Shown here piece after piece: positions 35,753-47,171 of a stretch of 64,000 nucleotides of DNA. A program made the position numbers and the translations under genes. The notes below the pieces were generated by a model that did no database searches, was not told the origin of the DNA, and saw only the letters and a program-made list of their open reading frames with translations. Positions within the stretch are counted from its first letter, which is position 1, and every line of letters begins with the position of its first letter. Source of the stretch: Sarcomyxa edulis (taxonomy: Eukaryota > Basidiomycota > Agaricomycetes > Agaricales > Mycenaceae); NCBI GenBank assembly GCA_009761415.1, contig QUOL01000016.1:434001-498000 (forward strand), written 5' to 3'.

Positions 35753-37216
35753 CTAGCACCACCAACCACGTCTATGATCGCTTTCGCTTCTGGCTGTGTG
35801 TGTAACACGTGAGTCGTGTACTGCTTCCGGGAGAGGAATGTCTTCCCCGTCCTGAGATGTCTTGTTAAGGGTTTGATGATGACGAGGTGATCTGCGTAGG
35901 GGTGCGGTCAAACCGCCTGTGACACGGCATTCCTCTGAGGGGCCTGCAGCTACGGTCGGCTCGCCTATTGAGCTGGCCTCAGTAACTATTTCAGCAAGAC
36001 GCTCCTTTTGATCGACCTGGGTAGCCCAAAGAACATCAACGTCGGCGCAGGGCTCTGTGATTTGACTGAATATATGTCCCATGTACTCGTGTACCCGCCA
36101 CCACCGCGGTACCGCAACCTTTCTTCTCTCTCCGTCGTCTCCGTAAAGAGAGTATTGTGACCGTTTGAAGTTGTCAATGAGTCGTCTATTAAGGTCCCCC
36201 TCCAGTTCAGAGTCGAAATCAAGCCAGACGTGTTCCAAGATCACAGATGTCTTGGACTCGTCCCCGTCGAGGTACACTTCCTAGACCCTCGTAGCACGGC
36301 CATGTATAGGGCCTGTATGATCGGAAAGAGCCTTCTTCGTCACGTACACCTTTTCCTCGACCTGGATCTTGTATTGAGTCTTCCCAGTGCGCGGGTCTAA
36401 GAAATGAGTCATACCAGGATCATATCCTAGGTCTACATCAGAGGAGAATGCGAGACTACCAAGGGAAACTGATCAAAGTCGATGACAATGTGATCAGACT
36501 ATATAGGATAGGATAGAAGTTCAAAGAGTACGAACCTGTCTCCAGTCATGAGTTTCCAGAGACCATCTCATGAGAGCGAGAGAAAAGTCAAAGTTTCATT
36601 TTCTCGGTTTCTGTTGTGATTCCGAAAGCAAAGCGTCGATGTGGATTGTCATTTAGCATGTGCTGTCCAGCCCATACGATCTCGTCGTCGTTCGAAAATA
36701 GCAAACGCGAAAAGAATAATTGATAGTATTGCTGAAGAAATGCTAGTGACTCACATCCTGAGTTGAAGTAGCAGCCATAGCCTTATAGTGGATTGTCAGC
36801 ACGAGATCTGCCCATGCAGAGTTGGAGGCGGAAGCTGACCCTTTGAGATCCTCCAAACCCAAAAATTCCAGATGAGAATCGGTGCCAGATTGAGTTTTTC
36901 TAGAGGCATAAACATTGTCAAGAGTGTCAACATACTTCAACTTTTGACTAGATCTGAGTGCGAGACAGTTGACAGTGGTATTGAATATATCTCGAAATGA
37001 TCCTAATCCTTTGAGATCTGCCTTCGTCGTACTTCCAAGGAATTGGTTGTGAAAATCGTTCTCAGACAAGGCCCTAGATATGCGCGTTAGATCTTGTTCT
37101 GCCATAGGAGGCAAGGTAGACTCGAGAAAGACATCTAGGTTGACTTGCAGGATATTTTGAAGGTGAACGTCAGCAAGCATGGCGGCCTCGTGGAATAGTG
37201 TGTAATACTGAGACAA
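35753..37216 (-). pseudogene. Internally deleted FunK1 relic, copy C
   Basis: The order of FunK1 exons is kept but the gene is dead. Exon 1 is diverged (DLVLTIHYKAMAATSTQD in place of the usual segment). In exon 2 the conserved KLWxFSR reads KL-stop-LFSR (TGG to TGA). In exon 3 GRATRVWE reads GRATRV-stop-E (TGG to TAG). The frame then jumps from LYGDDGERRK straight to VAVPRWWRVHEYMG, removing about 350 residues that include HRD, DLE and the APE-like motif. A Ser/Arg tail like that of intact copies closes it. It lies alone between housekeeping genes, so the family once reached this site too. Confidence 0.85.
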
Positions 37217-37461
37217 TAACGGATTCCTTTGAGTGTTCCTGAATAGATTCAGGAGGCGGACATCGGGGAAGTTGTGGCACGAAACAGACTTCCAGACGTC
37301 GACGCGTCGAGGGCCACGCGTTGTGGATATTTTGTGGCTGTTTGGTCTAGAGGGTACCGGCCGCGGTGCTGGTGACTCTGATTCCGCTGAATATAAGTAG
37401 CAACTACTTGGTAGCTTCCTGGTCTCTCCATCCTTTCGCTCGTTCTTCCATCAATGCCCTC

Positions 37462-40400
37462 ATGTCTTTCTTCGGACTCGGGGAAAACAATCTAGAACGG
37501 CAGAAACGTACTTTTTTGGAAGGTGGAACACACGATTCTGAAGATGTTGCGGTGTACACATGGGGAGAGGAGAGTTACGACGGTCTCGGCGATGCACTTC
37601 AAGAAGGTGGAGACGAATTAAACGACGAGACTTTTGGTGAAACTGGCAATGTCGGTAAGATAATGATACATCTCGTATACCCTATCTCAAAATGGCTCAA
37701 TCACCCTGATTGCTAGGCAAGGATTTCGACTTTAGTACTGCGAAAGTGGCTTTGCCCGACGATCTATCCAGGAAAAACCAGTATCAGTCTGAGACTACCC
37801 AGGAGCAGGCTCCGTCATATGAATCGCAGCCACAACAACCTGTATCCAGGCCTACCCAACCTCGTAAGATAACCTCCATCGCGGCTCAATTGGTTGTTTC
37901 GAATATACTTATCCTACCTGAACAGCTCGGTCCACTGCTCAGTCTTTGGAGGCCATATGGGATGACAAATCTCCCTTTTCTGTCCTTCCAAAACTCAATG
38001 GTTCAGGTCGTACTGCAGATCATCGAATGGCGTCCTCGTCCACTTACTCCCCCTTCTCTTCTGATGACTCGCCCTCTGTCACGGCTCGCGAACCTATCTC
38101 TCATGGAATCAATCATACAGGGATCCGGACAGTCGAAGAAATCGAAGCCGAAATGCGCGCCATTACAATCGCTCAGCAATCACGAGCTGCCGCTCAGCGA
38201 CACCAACAAGAGTTACTTTTCCTCCAGCAACAGCAGGAGCAAGAGCAACTCATTCAACAACAGCAAGAGCAGGAGCTTCATCGACGACGACTTCAGTTGC
38301 AGCAAGAGCAACAACAACAACTCCAGCTCCAGCGTCTTCAACAACAACAACTTCAGCAACATAGAGACCAAGCGCAGCATCAGCGCACACCTCCACCTCG
38401 GATGCTCCCAACCTCGCAATCCCCCCGTTTCCACGAGCATCAGCGACAGATCCTCTTGTTGCAGCAGCAGCAAGAACAGCAGCAACAGTTGCGTGTCCTG
38501 GAGCTCCAGGAGCAACTACGTATGGAAGGGCTTGAGCGTCAGATGCACGCCCAGCAGATTAGGCATAGTCCGAACCAGTTCAACCACCAACGCCACCCGT
38601 CCGCCGAGTTAAATGCTCTAGCCATGCAACAACTCCAACAGCAACGTCGGCAGCGATCGCAATCCCCTGCTTATGTAGACCCCCATTACAATGGTTCTTT
38701 GCAGCAGCAAGGCATACCGTTCATGCCCCAGAACATCCAGGCGCAACAAAGAATGCTCTCGGAATTGGCTCAAGCTGATTTTGTTCGGGAGCTACAGGGA
38801 ACGAATCAGGCTGAACAAGAGACTCTTAGGATCGAGGCGATGCGCAAGATCGTGGAGGCTGAAAAGATGGAAGAAAAGAGGCGTCGCAAGGCTGCTAAAA
38901 TCGCACACATGGTATGTACTCGCATTCTATCAATTTCATGTCTTGATGTTCTGATTATCATTCTTGTTAAAGGCTCGCTATAATGACCTGATGACTCAAT
39001 CTGACAAGGACTTCATCACTCGCATTCAAGTCTCTCAGCTTGTCACTCAAGATCCTTATGCTGATGATTTCTATGCTCAAGTCTATGGAGCGATTTTACG
39101 GTCTCGTTTAGGTATGGGCTCTCAGGACGAACGTGTCTTGAAGTTTGGTTCGGGTGGTGGAGTAGGTCTCGGATTAGCTCCTAAGGGTGGTAGTCGGAGG
39201 CCCAGTGCCATGCAGCGCATGGAGCAACAGGTCGAGCGAATTGTCAGTAATGCCAGACTGAGAGAAAAAGAAAAGGGCCTGCATTGTAAATCTCTATACC
39301 CTCTTTTGTCGTACTTTCGATGGTACTAATATCTCTTGTAGCCCTTCACAGTCTACAAGGCGCTCTCGGAAAAACATCCGGCAGGAGTTACAAAGCTGCT
39401 CCCCGTCAACTCCTCCAAGTCGGCAATGCTAGCACCTCACCCACATTATCCCCAGCACACGCTCATATATCAAAGGAAGATGCCATCGACCGCAACGTCG
39501 ACGAGGGTGCCGCCAAAGAAGCCGCCAAACTGGGCCGAGAGGCTTTAGGCAATGCTGCCGACGTGAGTATTCCTATCTTTCTCAATCACAATTATGTCAA
39601 CTAGTCTGATTTTATCCCATCTAGACGGACGGCCTTGTTCGTAAGGAGCCCCTCACACAACGTCAGGTCTTGGCGATTCTGGAGAATTTGTATGATATAG
39701 TTCTGAGAGTCGAGCAGCTGAGAAGAGACCAGCCTATGCCAGAAGAAGAGGAGGCGTCTCAGCAATGGTGCATCTTCCTCGTGTCCAGGACGTCCAACTA
39801 AACTAACTATTCACCAGGGAGAGGGAATATAGTGAACACGTCGATCAACTATGGGACGGATTGCGGGTTATGGTACCCCTTGAGACCAGGTAAACATCTA
39901 TGTTCATCGGTCTTCGTCCTTTTTGACACAACTTCCTTATCTCTATTTTTCAGTGACCCTCATCCTTTCGTGTCTCTTCTGACCCCCACCAAAGGCAAAA
40001 AGCTTCTTCCCCGCCTCACTCGTCACCTAAGCGGCCAACAGATGCTAACAATGCTGACTCTCCTTGTTGCGTGCTTTAATCAACTGGATGTTGTTATCCA
40101 AGCGCCACTCCTTGACTCTCTGGATGACACTCCAGAACGAAAAGAAGTCGAACGCCAAACTCAGGCATTCCTAGGCAGCGTATTGCAAAGCATCTTACCT
40201 GTGGTTGCCAAGGCTAGTTTGCGGCTTGTCAGTGGTCTTCTTGGTCTACTCCTCGATCGTAGCAATATCGTGGCCGTTACCCAAACAAGAGTAAGTGGCC
40301 ATTTTCATTGATGTTGACGTCCATAGCTGAATTATGGGATGTGATCGACAGCCGGGCCTTGCTTTATTGACTCTGTTCCTGAGCCGCGTCGAGGTCATCA

Positions 40401-40859
40401 AGCAAAACATGGCCAACGGTGCTGAGACAACAGATGTCCCATCACCGGAGGAAGCGCAACAATGGTAAGTCACCAATGGTCAAACTCCAGATCTCGTCGT
40501 CTCATATACGCTCCCTCAGGCAACTCATGTTCGATCATCTATTCCAACTCCTCGCTCCTCATTTCCTCTCTCTCTTCCCATCCACGCGGCTCGCCCCACA
40601 TCTGCCACCAGGTCAACTTCACGCATCAACAGACATAATCGACCAGCCCGTCTGGCAATTCCTTGCTGCTTTAGCTTTACACGCCGTTGTCGAACAACAT
40701 CAAGTGCTAGTCACTGCTTTGCGCGAAAAGGTGCTCGAGAATGTTATGAGCGCCAACAAGGGATGGGTATCCGACGAAGATGAGAGGAGAACAAAGCTCG
40801 CGAATGTTAACCTCTTTTTACACGCCCTCGGTTTAGATAGTTCTCAGATAGCTATGTAA
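37462..40859 (+). CDS. PAT1: PAT1 decapping activator
   Basis: Ten exons give about 954 aa. It starts MSFFGLGENNLE and has the N-terminal NDETFGETGNVGKDFDFST acidic segment that contacts the Dhh1/DDX6 helicase in this family. A Gln-rich region follows (about residues 205-305). The RTVEEIEAEMRA helix and the LMTQSDKDFITRIQVSQLVT segment typical of Pat1 come after it. The C-terminal alpha-helical Pat-C domain (SDPHPFVSLLTPTKGKKLLP, LLGLLLDRSNIVAVTQTR, LMFDHLFQLLAPHF) binds Lsm1-7 and Dcp2. Pat1 links deadenylation to decapping in P-bodies. It converges on the next gene with only about 80 bp between stop codons. Confidence 0.9.
38196..38510 (+). repeat. Imperfect CAA/CAG tract coding for Gln-rich PAT1 segment
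   Basis: Runs of CAA and CAG interrupted by GAG, CTT and CGA code for QQQQEQEQL-like sequence inside PAT1 exon 3. The mixed codons argue against recent triplet expansion. Confidence 0.7.
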
Positions 40860-40938
40860 TGCTCTCGATATCTCTCAGTTTACACGCAGTATATGATCGG
40901 ATCTTCTACGTTTCCACTCTTCCTAGGTCCTTCGTGTA

Positions 40939-43912
40939 TCAAGCTAATGTGGTATCATTGATGCACATGAGGTCTCGCACATCATGGAGTAGTACAGCAG
41001 GGGTCAAACACGTAGTAAGCTCCGTTCGTCTCACTTGTCCGACCTCAACGAGGTTCTCCAAAGAAGTCAACGATCCTGTAAGGTTGAGCGTAGGAAGGTT
41101 CTCCCATCTAGGAAGCATCCGTCCGGGGAGGTCCAACAGTCCAACAGTAGAAAGTGATTCGCGATCCTGGAGCTGCATCAGCGGCAGTAGGAACAGCTCC
41201 TTCTTCTCGGGTGACCGATTTTTCACATGAGAGCCGACCTCGAGATGATTGGTCGACAACGACACAAAATCCTCATAATTGGGGTACAGCATAACGTATC
41301 CACGCAGATACACCAGCTCGATGAAGTATTTCTTCCAGGATTTAGTCCAGCTGTTCGAACGGAGTTCCGGAACAACATTCTGGTCGATGGAGAGAGAGAA
41401 TTCGGAAAGTCGTACGGAGAGGTAATCGTGAAATTCACGCCAGTGTTCCGGGAAGTATACTGCTCCCCAGCTGCAGGGAATTTGAGAAAGGTAAGGAGTG
41501 GACGGGGAGGAAACTTGGGTTTCTGAGAAGAGTCTACGTGCATTGAAGGGACGACGACCTTCCAGATGTAGTTCGACGTTCTTTTGCTGATAAAGACTGA
41601 TTCCGAATAGCTGAGGTGATCGTTGGCTCATATCGCCGTGTCTGTCAATGGTATTGTCAGAAGTAGTACTACGCCCCATTGAGAAACATGAGCCAACCTA
41701 TATCGAAGGACGGTCATCTTCACCCAAGCATAGAACAGTGGCGAAAGTTCGACATCGTCTTCCAACAAAAGTCCATAAGTGTTATTAGAATGCGGGTACC
41801 ATGATTCGACGACCGCAGGAAGCAGTCCACCATGAATAACGCGATGGTGGACGAACATATCGCCATGATCCCATTGGAAGTTATCTATCATGGACAGAGT
41901 ATCGACATCGGATGACTGTTCTATGTTGACTCTGAGACTAAGAGTGTCGCCAAAGTATTTAGCTGTGGACAGAGAAGCTAAGAGGCGCTTGAGGGAGTCG
42001 GGTCTGTCCTTTGTGATGATGCTGATGTCGATTTGGGGAGTGTTCCAGTCTACGGCAACCGATAATGTTTATTAGTGAAAACAGCAGAAGAATTCATGAC
42101 GTACGGACTTTTCAATTCTGATAATGAGAGTGTACCCATCCAGTCACTATGGACCAAATTCTCTCGCGGAATGCGAATCAAAGTAGGAGACGGTTTGGGA
42201 TAACTTTTGGTAAGAAGGAACGCCAGCCCATCCGTGACGGCATCCTTTTCGTCTAGCGCCAAAACAGCATGAGGGGGATCACCCAGATGCGCGAACCATT
42301 GCAACACGAGGCCAGCAGGGTGATGCCTTTGAGCTAAAGGCTGCATATGAGATGCTGGAATCTCATATTTAAGGCGACAGTGATCTGGAGCACCAGGTCG
42401 ATGTTGGCGTTGTGAGGAACTCAATGTGACAGTCAGAACATGTTCATCCCAGTCCTCATCACCTTCCTCGTCAGAAGTAACGTCATCAGATTTTACAGTC
42501 GAAGGCGACTCGTCATACAGGAAGACGTTGATGACATGGCCTCCATTGTGAAGGCGGCAAGCAGCCGGCGAGAATGATCGCAGATCTTGTAGAGACGGCA
42601 GAAGGAGAGAAAATACGCCGGTGTGTTCATGCATATCCTTGCGAGATCGCTCTCCATTCCAGGGGGGAGTATTTTCAGATTCAGCAGCACAAGTTCCTTC
42701 GAAAGCAGAATTCCATCCTTGCACCGAATCCAGCGTGACGCTTCCGTTCGTATGATTACGATGAGATGCGTGTAGAACGCTAGAGCACCATGGTTCGATT
42801 TGTATCGATTTTGTAGGGTTGGAAGAGGGTATTACGATGCCACCGAACCCGTCTGAACGAGTTTTCGATATCCGTTTACCAAGGATAGCCCAAATATCGA
42901 CTTCGGACCCAGCTCGGAGCTCCGTGCTAAACCCAGGGGCATTGACATCGTCGTCAAAGGCAAATACAAGAAACGAAGGCATGATGAATGGGGGGACAAC
43001 ATGAGACGCCCCGATCTGCTTCCCCTCTAGTACTGACGCTGATGCACACGACACGTTGGATCCAGAGTCATCAACAAGAAATCCTCTAGGACCAACTGGA
43101 AGAGGAACATCCAAAGGCGAGTCTAGAAGATCGCTCGTATCGATGCCAGTTTCGGGAAGTACAAGAACCCACTCGCTGGAAAGTTGTGACGAAAGGATGC
43201 GTAGGACATTACGGTTCTGGTCTTGCAATACATCATTTGGGAATCGATGCAGCGAGATGTCAGGTCCTCCATGAACGTGTCCGTGTCCAGCCACGGTGGC
43301 TCGTACGACGGGCCTTGCCTGTAACAAAATCTCCTCTGGACATGCTATGATTATGTCTCGTAGATACCCCCCACCATCTGCAAGTAGTTGTGTGACAGTA
43401 GAGCGGAGATTTGGGAGTGATTTTGATGTCACGGGGAGTATGGCTGTCAATGAATGAGGAGGTATCGGTCGAGATCGGTATATCAGCGATGCGACTGGGA
43501 TGTCGATATCTACGTCCATTTGCGAGTCCGTATCCGTGTCCGTGTCCATGTCTGCGTCTGCATCTAGTTCTAATTCCGTCAGTTCCGTCTCAGGCTCTTC
43601 GAATGTATGAGGTGTTTCAACGCCATTGCTGCCAATCACGGTGGGGAGCGGTAGAACAGTAGCAGACCGCATAGTTGGAATGAAGCCTGAGTCAGGAAAC
43701 AACAGGAGCTTTTCAGAGCCAGATAGCTGACTATCCCGGCGGGCGGAATAGATAATCCAGCCGATGATGAGACAAGGAGATGCGAGGAGAGACCATAGAA
43801 TCCGAACGCGTCGAGAAGTTTTGTTTCTTTTGAGATTGTTCGGTAAATTATGCTCAGACGCCACCTGCATATGTACAAGTCGTCTTGGGACAACGCCAGT
43901 GGTGGAGTCCAT
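40939..43912 (-). CDS. Type II membrane glycosyltransferase-like protein
   Basis: Three exons (43912-42109, 42049-41698, 41641-40939) give about 952 aa. A single transmembrane segment (residues 37-56, LWSLLASPCLIIGWIIYSA) follows a short basic tail, suggesting a Golgi or ER type II protein. The lumenal part contains IDISIITKDRPDSLKRLLAS, a nucleotide-sugar binding beta-strand of GT2-like enzymes. About 90 residues later comes YGLLLEDDVELSPLFYAWV, with EDD as a DxD-type metal site (about residues 697-699), then GRRPFNARRLF and CSWGAVYFPEHW. The donor and acceptor sugars are unknown. The exon 1 donor is GTCCGT; it, not the nearby GTACGT, keeps the frame. Confidence 0.7.
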
Positions 43913-44311
43913 GGCAGAAAAGATGGCGGCGGGATAGAAGCGGGGAGGTCAAGAGACCTGGCACGACGCGCCGGTGTACTTTCAATACATCGACTTTTGG
44001 AGATGCTCCAAAACACAGACACAAATTGTAATATCTAAATAACAAGTGACAAGTAACAAGTAACAATAGGATGTATGATAATGAGTAGCCAGAAAGCCAA
44101 AAAAAAAGAGGTATACATGGTGAAGATGTAGGTGATTGCGAAGCCTGACGAACGCATCAATAGATGCAAGTGCGGTCCCTGAATACTTTTGTACCGCAAG
44201 AGGAGCCGAGGGGTATGCATCCCAGAGAGTATAGCATGCAGTCACTTGAAGAGAACCGGTGGTTTAGTCAGAATCACCACCGCTAGCAGTTCGACTTACC
44301 GAAATTAGGGC
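43913..44311. other. Intergenic region upstream of the glycosyltransferase-like gene
   Basis: About 400 bp between the mitoferrin stop and the next minus-strand start. It includes a short AACAAGT-type repeat at about 44040-44065. No gene is seen. Confidence 0.4.
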
Positions 44312-45590
44312 CTAGCGATCGTCTCGTATAGCGGCCTCTGCGAAAGCATTAGTAAAATAAAAATCAGTAAAATACTACCAATCCACTCACTGAAAAACTC
44401 ATACGACAACCAACACAACGCATTACTCGGCATGAACGTCAACACCCTCGGTGTTAAACCTCTTCCGAACCCCTTCAAACCATCTCGCCGCCAAATAATC
44501 TTGCACGCCCCTACAATCCCTCTCACACTTCTAATTTCGCTATCTTTTGATGTTCCCCTCGTCTGCAAGATTGTCTTGGCTACATCCAACGGCGTAGTGA
44601 CCGCCGCCGCCACCCCGCCTGACAGACCCCCCGCTATCATATGTATCCCGGGTGCGTAGACGCCGGAAGGATTTAGTAATTTTTTGATCTCCTCGTAAAC
44701 CGTAAATTGGACGGCGGTAAAAGGGATAGTCATCATCAGTGTCGTGGGGTAGGAGATGTAGAACGCCGAAAGCCCTTCAGTGCGGTAGACTACTCGAGCA
44801 CACGTGAAGACGGAGCGAAATTCAGACTTGTGTACTTGCATTCGTTGTTTGATGACTGGTAAGTCATATATCATTGAGCATTCAGCATGTATGAGATCGT
44901 AGAGTGGTGCTCACCATCGAATGGATTCATGAGGGCATCGCTAGCGATCGTAGCCGATGCCCCAGCCAATGCTGAAGTAGACGGGTCAGTGCTTGAAAAC
45001 AGCAGGACAAATGGACAGACTCACAAGTAGCCAGCCACTGATTCGGGTTCCCGACGTCGTTCCCTCCCGCAAATTCCTTGACAGCTTCGTACACACCGAA
45101 ATGAACCGCATGTGCTGGTCCCGCACCCAATATCACCGACGACACGCCCCGCCACAGAGCTCTCATGCCTTCCGTAGATGAGATGCGGGTGAACGCATTA
45201 CCGACCCCACTATAGATAGCTGCCGGATTTGTTGCGAATACTTGCATTCGCGTCTAAAGTGTGTATGTGGGGTTAGGTGATGCGTGCAAGGTCGGCTGTT
45301 AAACCGTCGTATAATATCTACGTGGGACAAGGTAGGACTGACTTTGATGCTGTCGACGGGATACATGACTGCATGTTCCGTTATACCAGCCTAGCATATA
45401 TCGTTCATGTGGGACTTTCAGGATGGTTTTCAAGATGTACACACCAGAGCTCCAGCTAGCATGTTGACCTGCCGTTACGAAAGAAAAAAAAAGTTATGAC
45501 ATGCAACTTTGATACATCGAGCCAGGGGATTGAACGTACAGCATATCCCGCATTTGGAGGCAGGGCTTCGTATTCGATCTCATCCGCCAT
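44312..45590 (-). CDS. Mitoferrin-type mitochondrial iron carrier (MRS3/MRS4-like)
   Basis: About seven exons give roughly 300 aa with three mitochondrial-carrier repeats. Signature motifs are MYPVDSIKTRMQ (repeat 1), LMNPFDVIKQRMQ (repeat 2) and TTPLDVAKTILQTRG (repeat 3). Mitoferrin-like features are NMLAGALAGITEHAVMYPVD, GAGPAHAVHFGVYE and SYPTTLMMTIPFTAVQFTVYE. The gene starts MADEIEYEALPP and ends AAIRDDR at a TAG (44314-44312). It imports Fe(II) across the inner membrane for heme and Fe-S cluster synthesis. Exon 2 is only 24 nt and the last exon is short. Confidence 0.87.
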
Positions 45591-46407
45591 AAGTCTAAGT
45601 AAGGTTGAGTCGAAGGTCGAGTGCGAGTTCGAGGAGTCGAGCCGATGATCGCGAGGAGCCAAAAAGGAGGAGATAATTGACGAGGAGCGTTAGGGACTTT
45701 ATTGTAGCAGACAGCCCGTGAGTAGGTATGCTACGTGGTGTGTACCGGCGATGAATTTTTAGATGTAAGAGTAGGTGGGAGAGCTCGAGGACGACGTGGG
45801 CGCGCGAGTCCGCGACTGAGAATTTCAATGTCGGGTGCGCGGTTATATTTAGATCAGGAACACTAATCAGATTAGATCACACTCATTAACGGAGGTACCG
45901 AGACCAACAACGGGTAAATCGCAGTCAATTCTCACTCGCAGCATCTCCTCATCTCAAAACCTTCCAAGACCTGGCACCCTAGCATACCTGAGGTACCCAG
46001 GACAATATGATTCATAAGGCCTGCGGGAACAAGTCTCACGACACTCCGGTATCGTCTTGCCGGCCGGAGACCGTATTGGTATCTAATCGACATGCTGCTA
46101 GAACTCGGAGATGGTGTGCAACTTTGATATCGAACCCAAATCTGGGCATATGGAGCAATGAGACTTTCGATCTGTTCTGAGTCTGGCATTGAGGAGGACA
46201 GCGAAGCCGAACCTAAGCAACCATGTGAGCTAAGTATCAGAAACGCTAATGCAAAGTTGTACGCACGCGCCTTGCCTGCAAAGACTGCTTAGATACTGAT
46301 ATCAACCTCTCTGATCAGACGACATTTTTGAAGTCACTGCAACCGACTCAAAGCTGAGAGATCTAGCGCTCAACGCTTGATTCACACCAGTCACTTTTGA
46401 TACAATA
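45591..46407. other. Left boundary of the second FunK1 island
   Basis: About 800 bp upstream of mitoferrin with no supported gene. An 85-codon minus-strand frame (45932-46189) has no recognisable features. Duplicated material starts at about 46408. Confidence 0.4.
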
Positions 46408-46555
46408 GTCCTTTATTGCGACGCGTCAGTATACGCATACTAGAAGAATATTAATGACTCTAAGCAACATACCTGTTTCCCAGAATCACCGCGAGTATCA
46501 GAGTGGATAGTATGCGCGCATAGGAAATAGTCCACCCATTCAGGTCCCTACAAGA
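46408..46555 (-). pseudogene. Decayed fragment of the glycogen debranching enzyme 3' end, copy 1
   Basis: The minus strand reads GPEWVDYFLCAHTIHSDTRG, a degraded match to the penultimate GDB1 exon (GPEWGWPLGYFLRAYLHFDT). It continues into intron sequence (GCGTCAGTATACGCATACTA) shared with the real gene at about 54520-54540. The final exon is lost. It marks an older duplication than the fragment at 50.1-50.5 kb. Confidence 0.8.
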
Positions 46556-47171
46556 TACCATAAGTACAACGCGCAAACATATACCCTTCTTGATAATCTA
46601 TTCCTTCTGCAAAGAAGGACCAACTGCGTCTCCGCGCTAATGATAGGTGTCATGTTATCTGTATGGCTGGATACAGATTGTGGGTTCATGATACGGAGCT
46701 TCAGGTTGGCAATGATGTTGTAATACATACCTCTGGGGCGTGTTGACTATAAAAACTCATGGCGTTGCCCGTTTCATTGATGATTTTGTCATTTAGCTCG
46801 TCTCCGCTTTTTTTGAAGTCCATCGTCACTGTCCCGAGTCCCTATCTTCAGGGTCCTGTAGTACGATTGTGTTGTAGAATATTTCTTGGAGGCCAGAATG
46901 AGAGCATAGATAAGTGGAAGACGGAGGCAGCCAAGAGTCACTGTAAAGTTAGAGTCTACGGCAAGTCTACGGAGTACTAAAAGCCTCAAAATGGGCCGCC
47001 GAGTCCCGACGGCGGACGCGTAGTAGTGTGGCAGTGCTGACGCGACCGTGACCGTGACCAAAGAGTTCCGATAACCGACGCCTGAACTTGAACTTGAACT
47101 TCCCAATTCTGCCACTGCCACAAGTCGCGACTTTTCTCTCAAAATCCTCCCCTTTCTCATCATCTATCAAC
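46556..47171. repeat. FunK1 upstream flank, also present before copy E
   Basis: The stretch resembles about 50550-51205, including shared runs such as CACAATCTGTATCCAG-like and CTGCCACTGCCACAAGTCGC just before the FunK1 ATG. A conserved minus-strand frame (MYYNxIANLKLRI) is shared by both copies but is frameshifted between them. I treat it as decayed sequence. Confidence 0.65.

Noticed and set aside
38213..38515. Poly-Leu antisense frame across the PAT1 Gln tract.
   Set aside because: It is the complement of the CAA/CAG tract and has no other support.
45932..46189. An 85-codon minus-strand frame upstream of mitoferrin.
   Set aside because: No domain, no splice context and no similarity I recognise.
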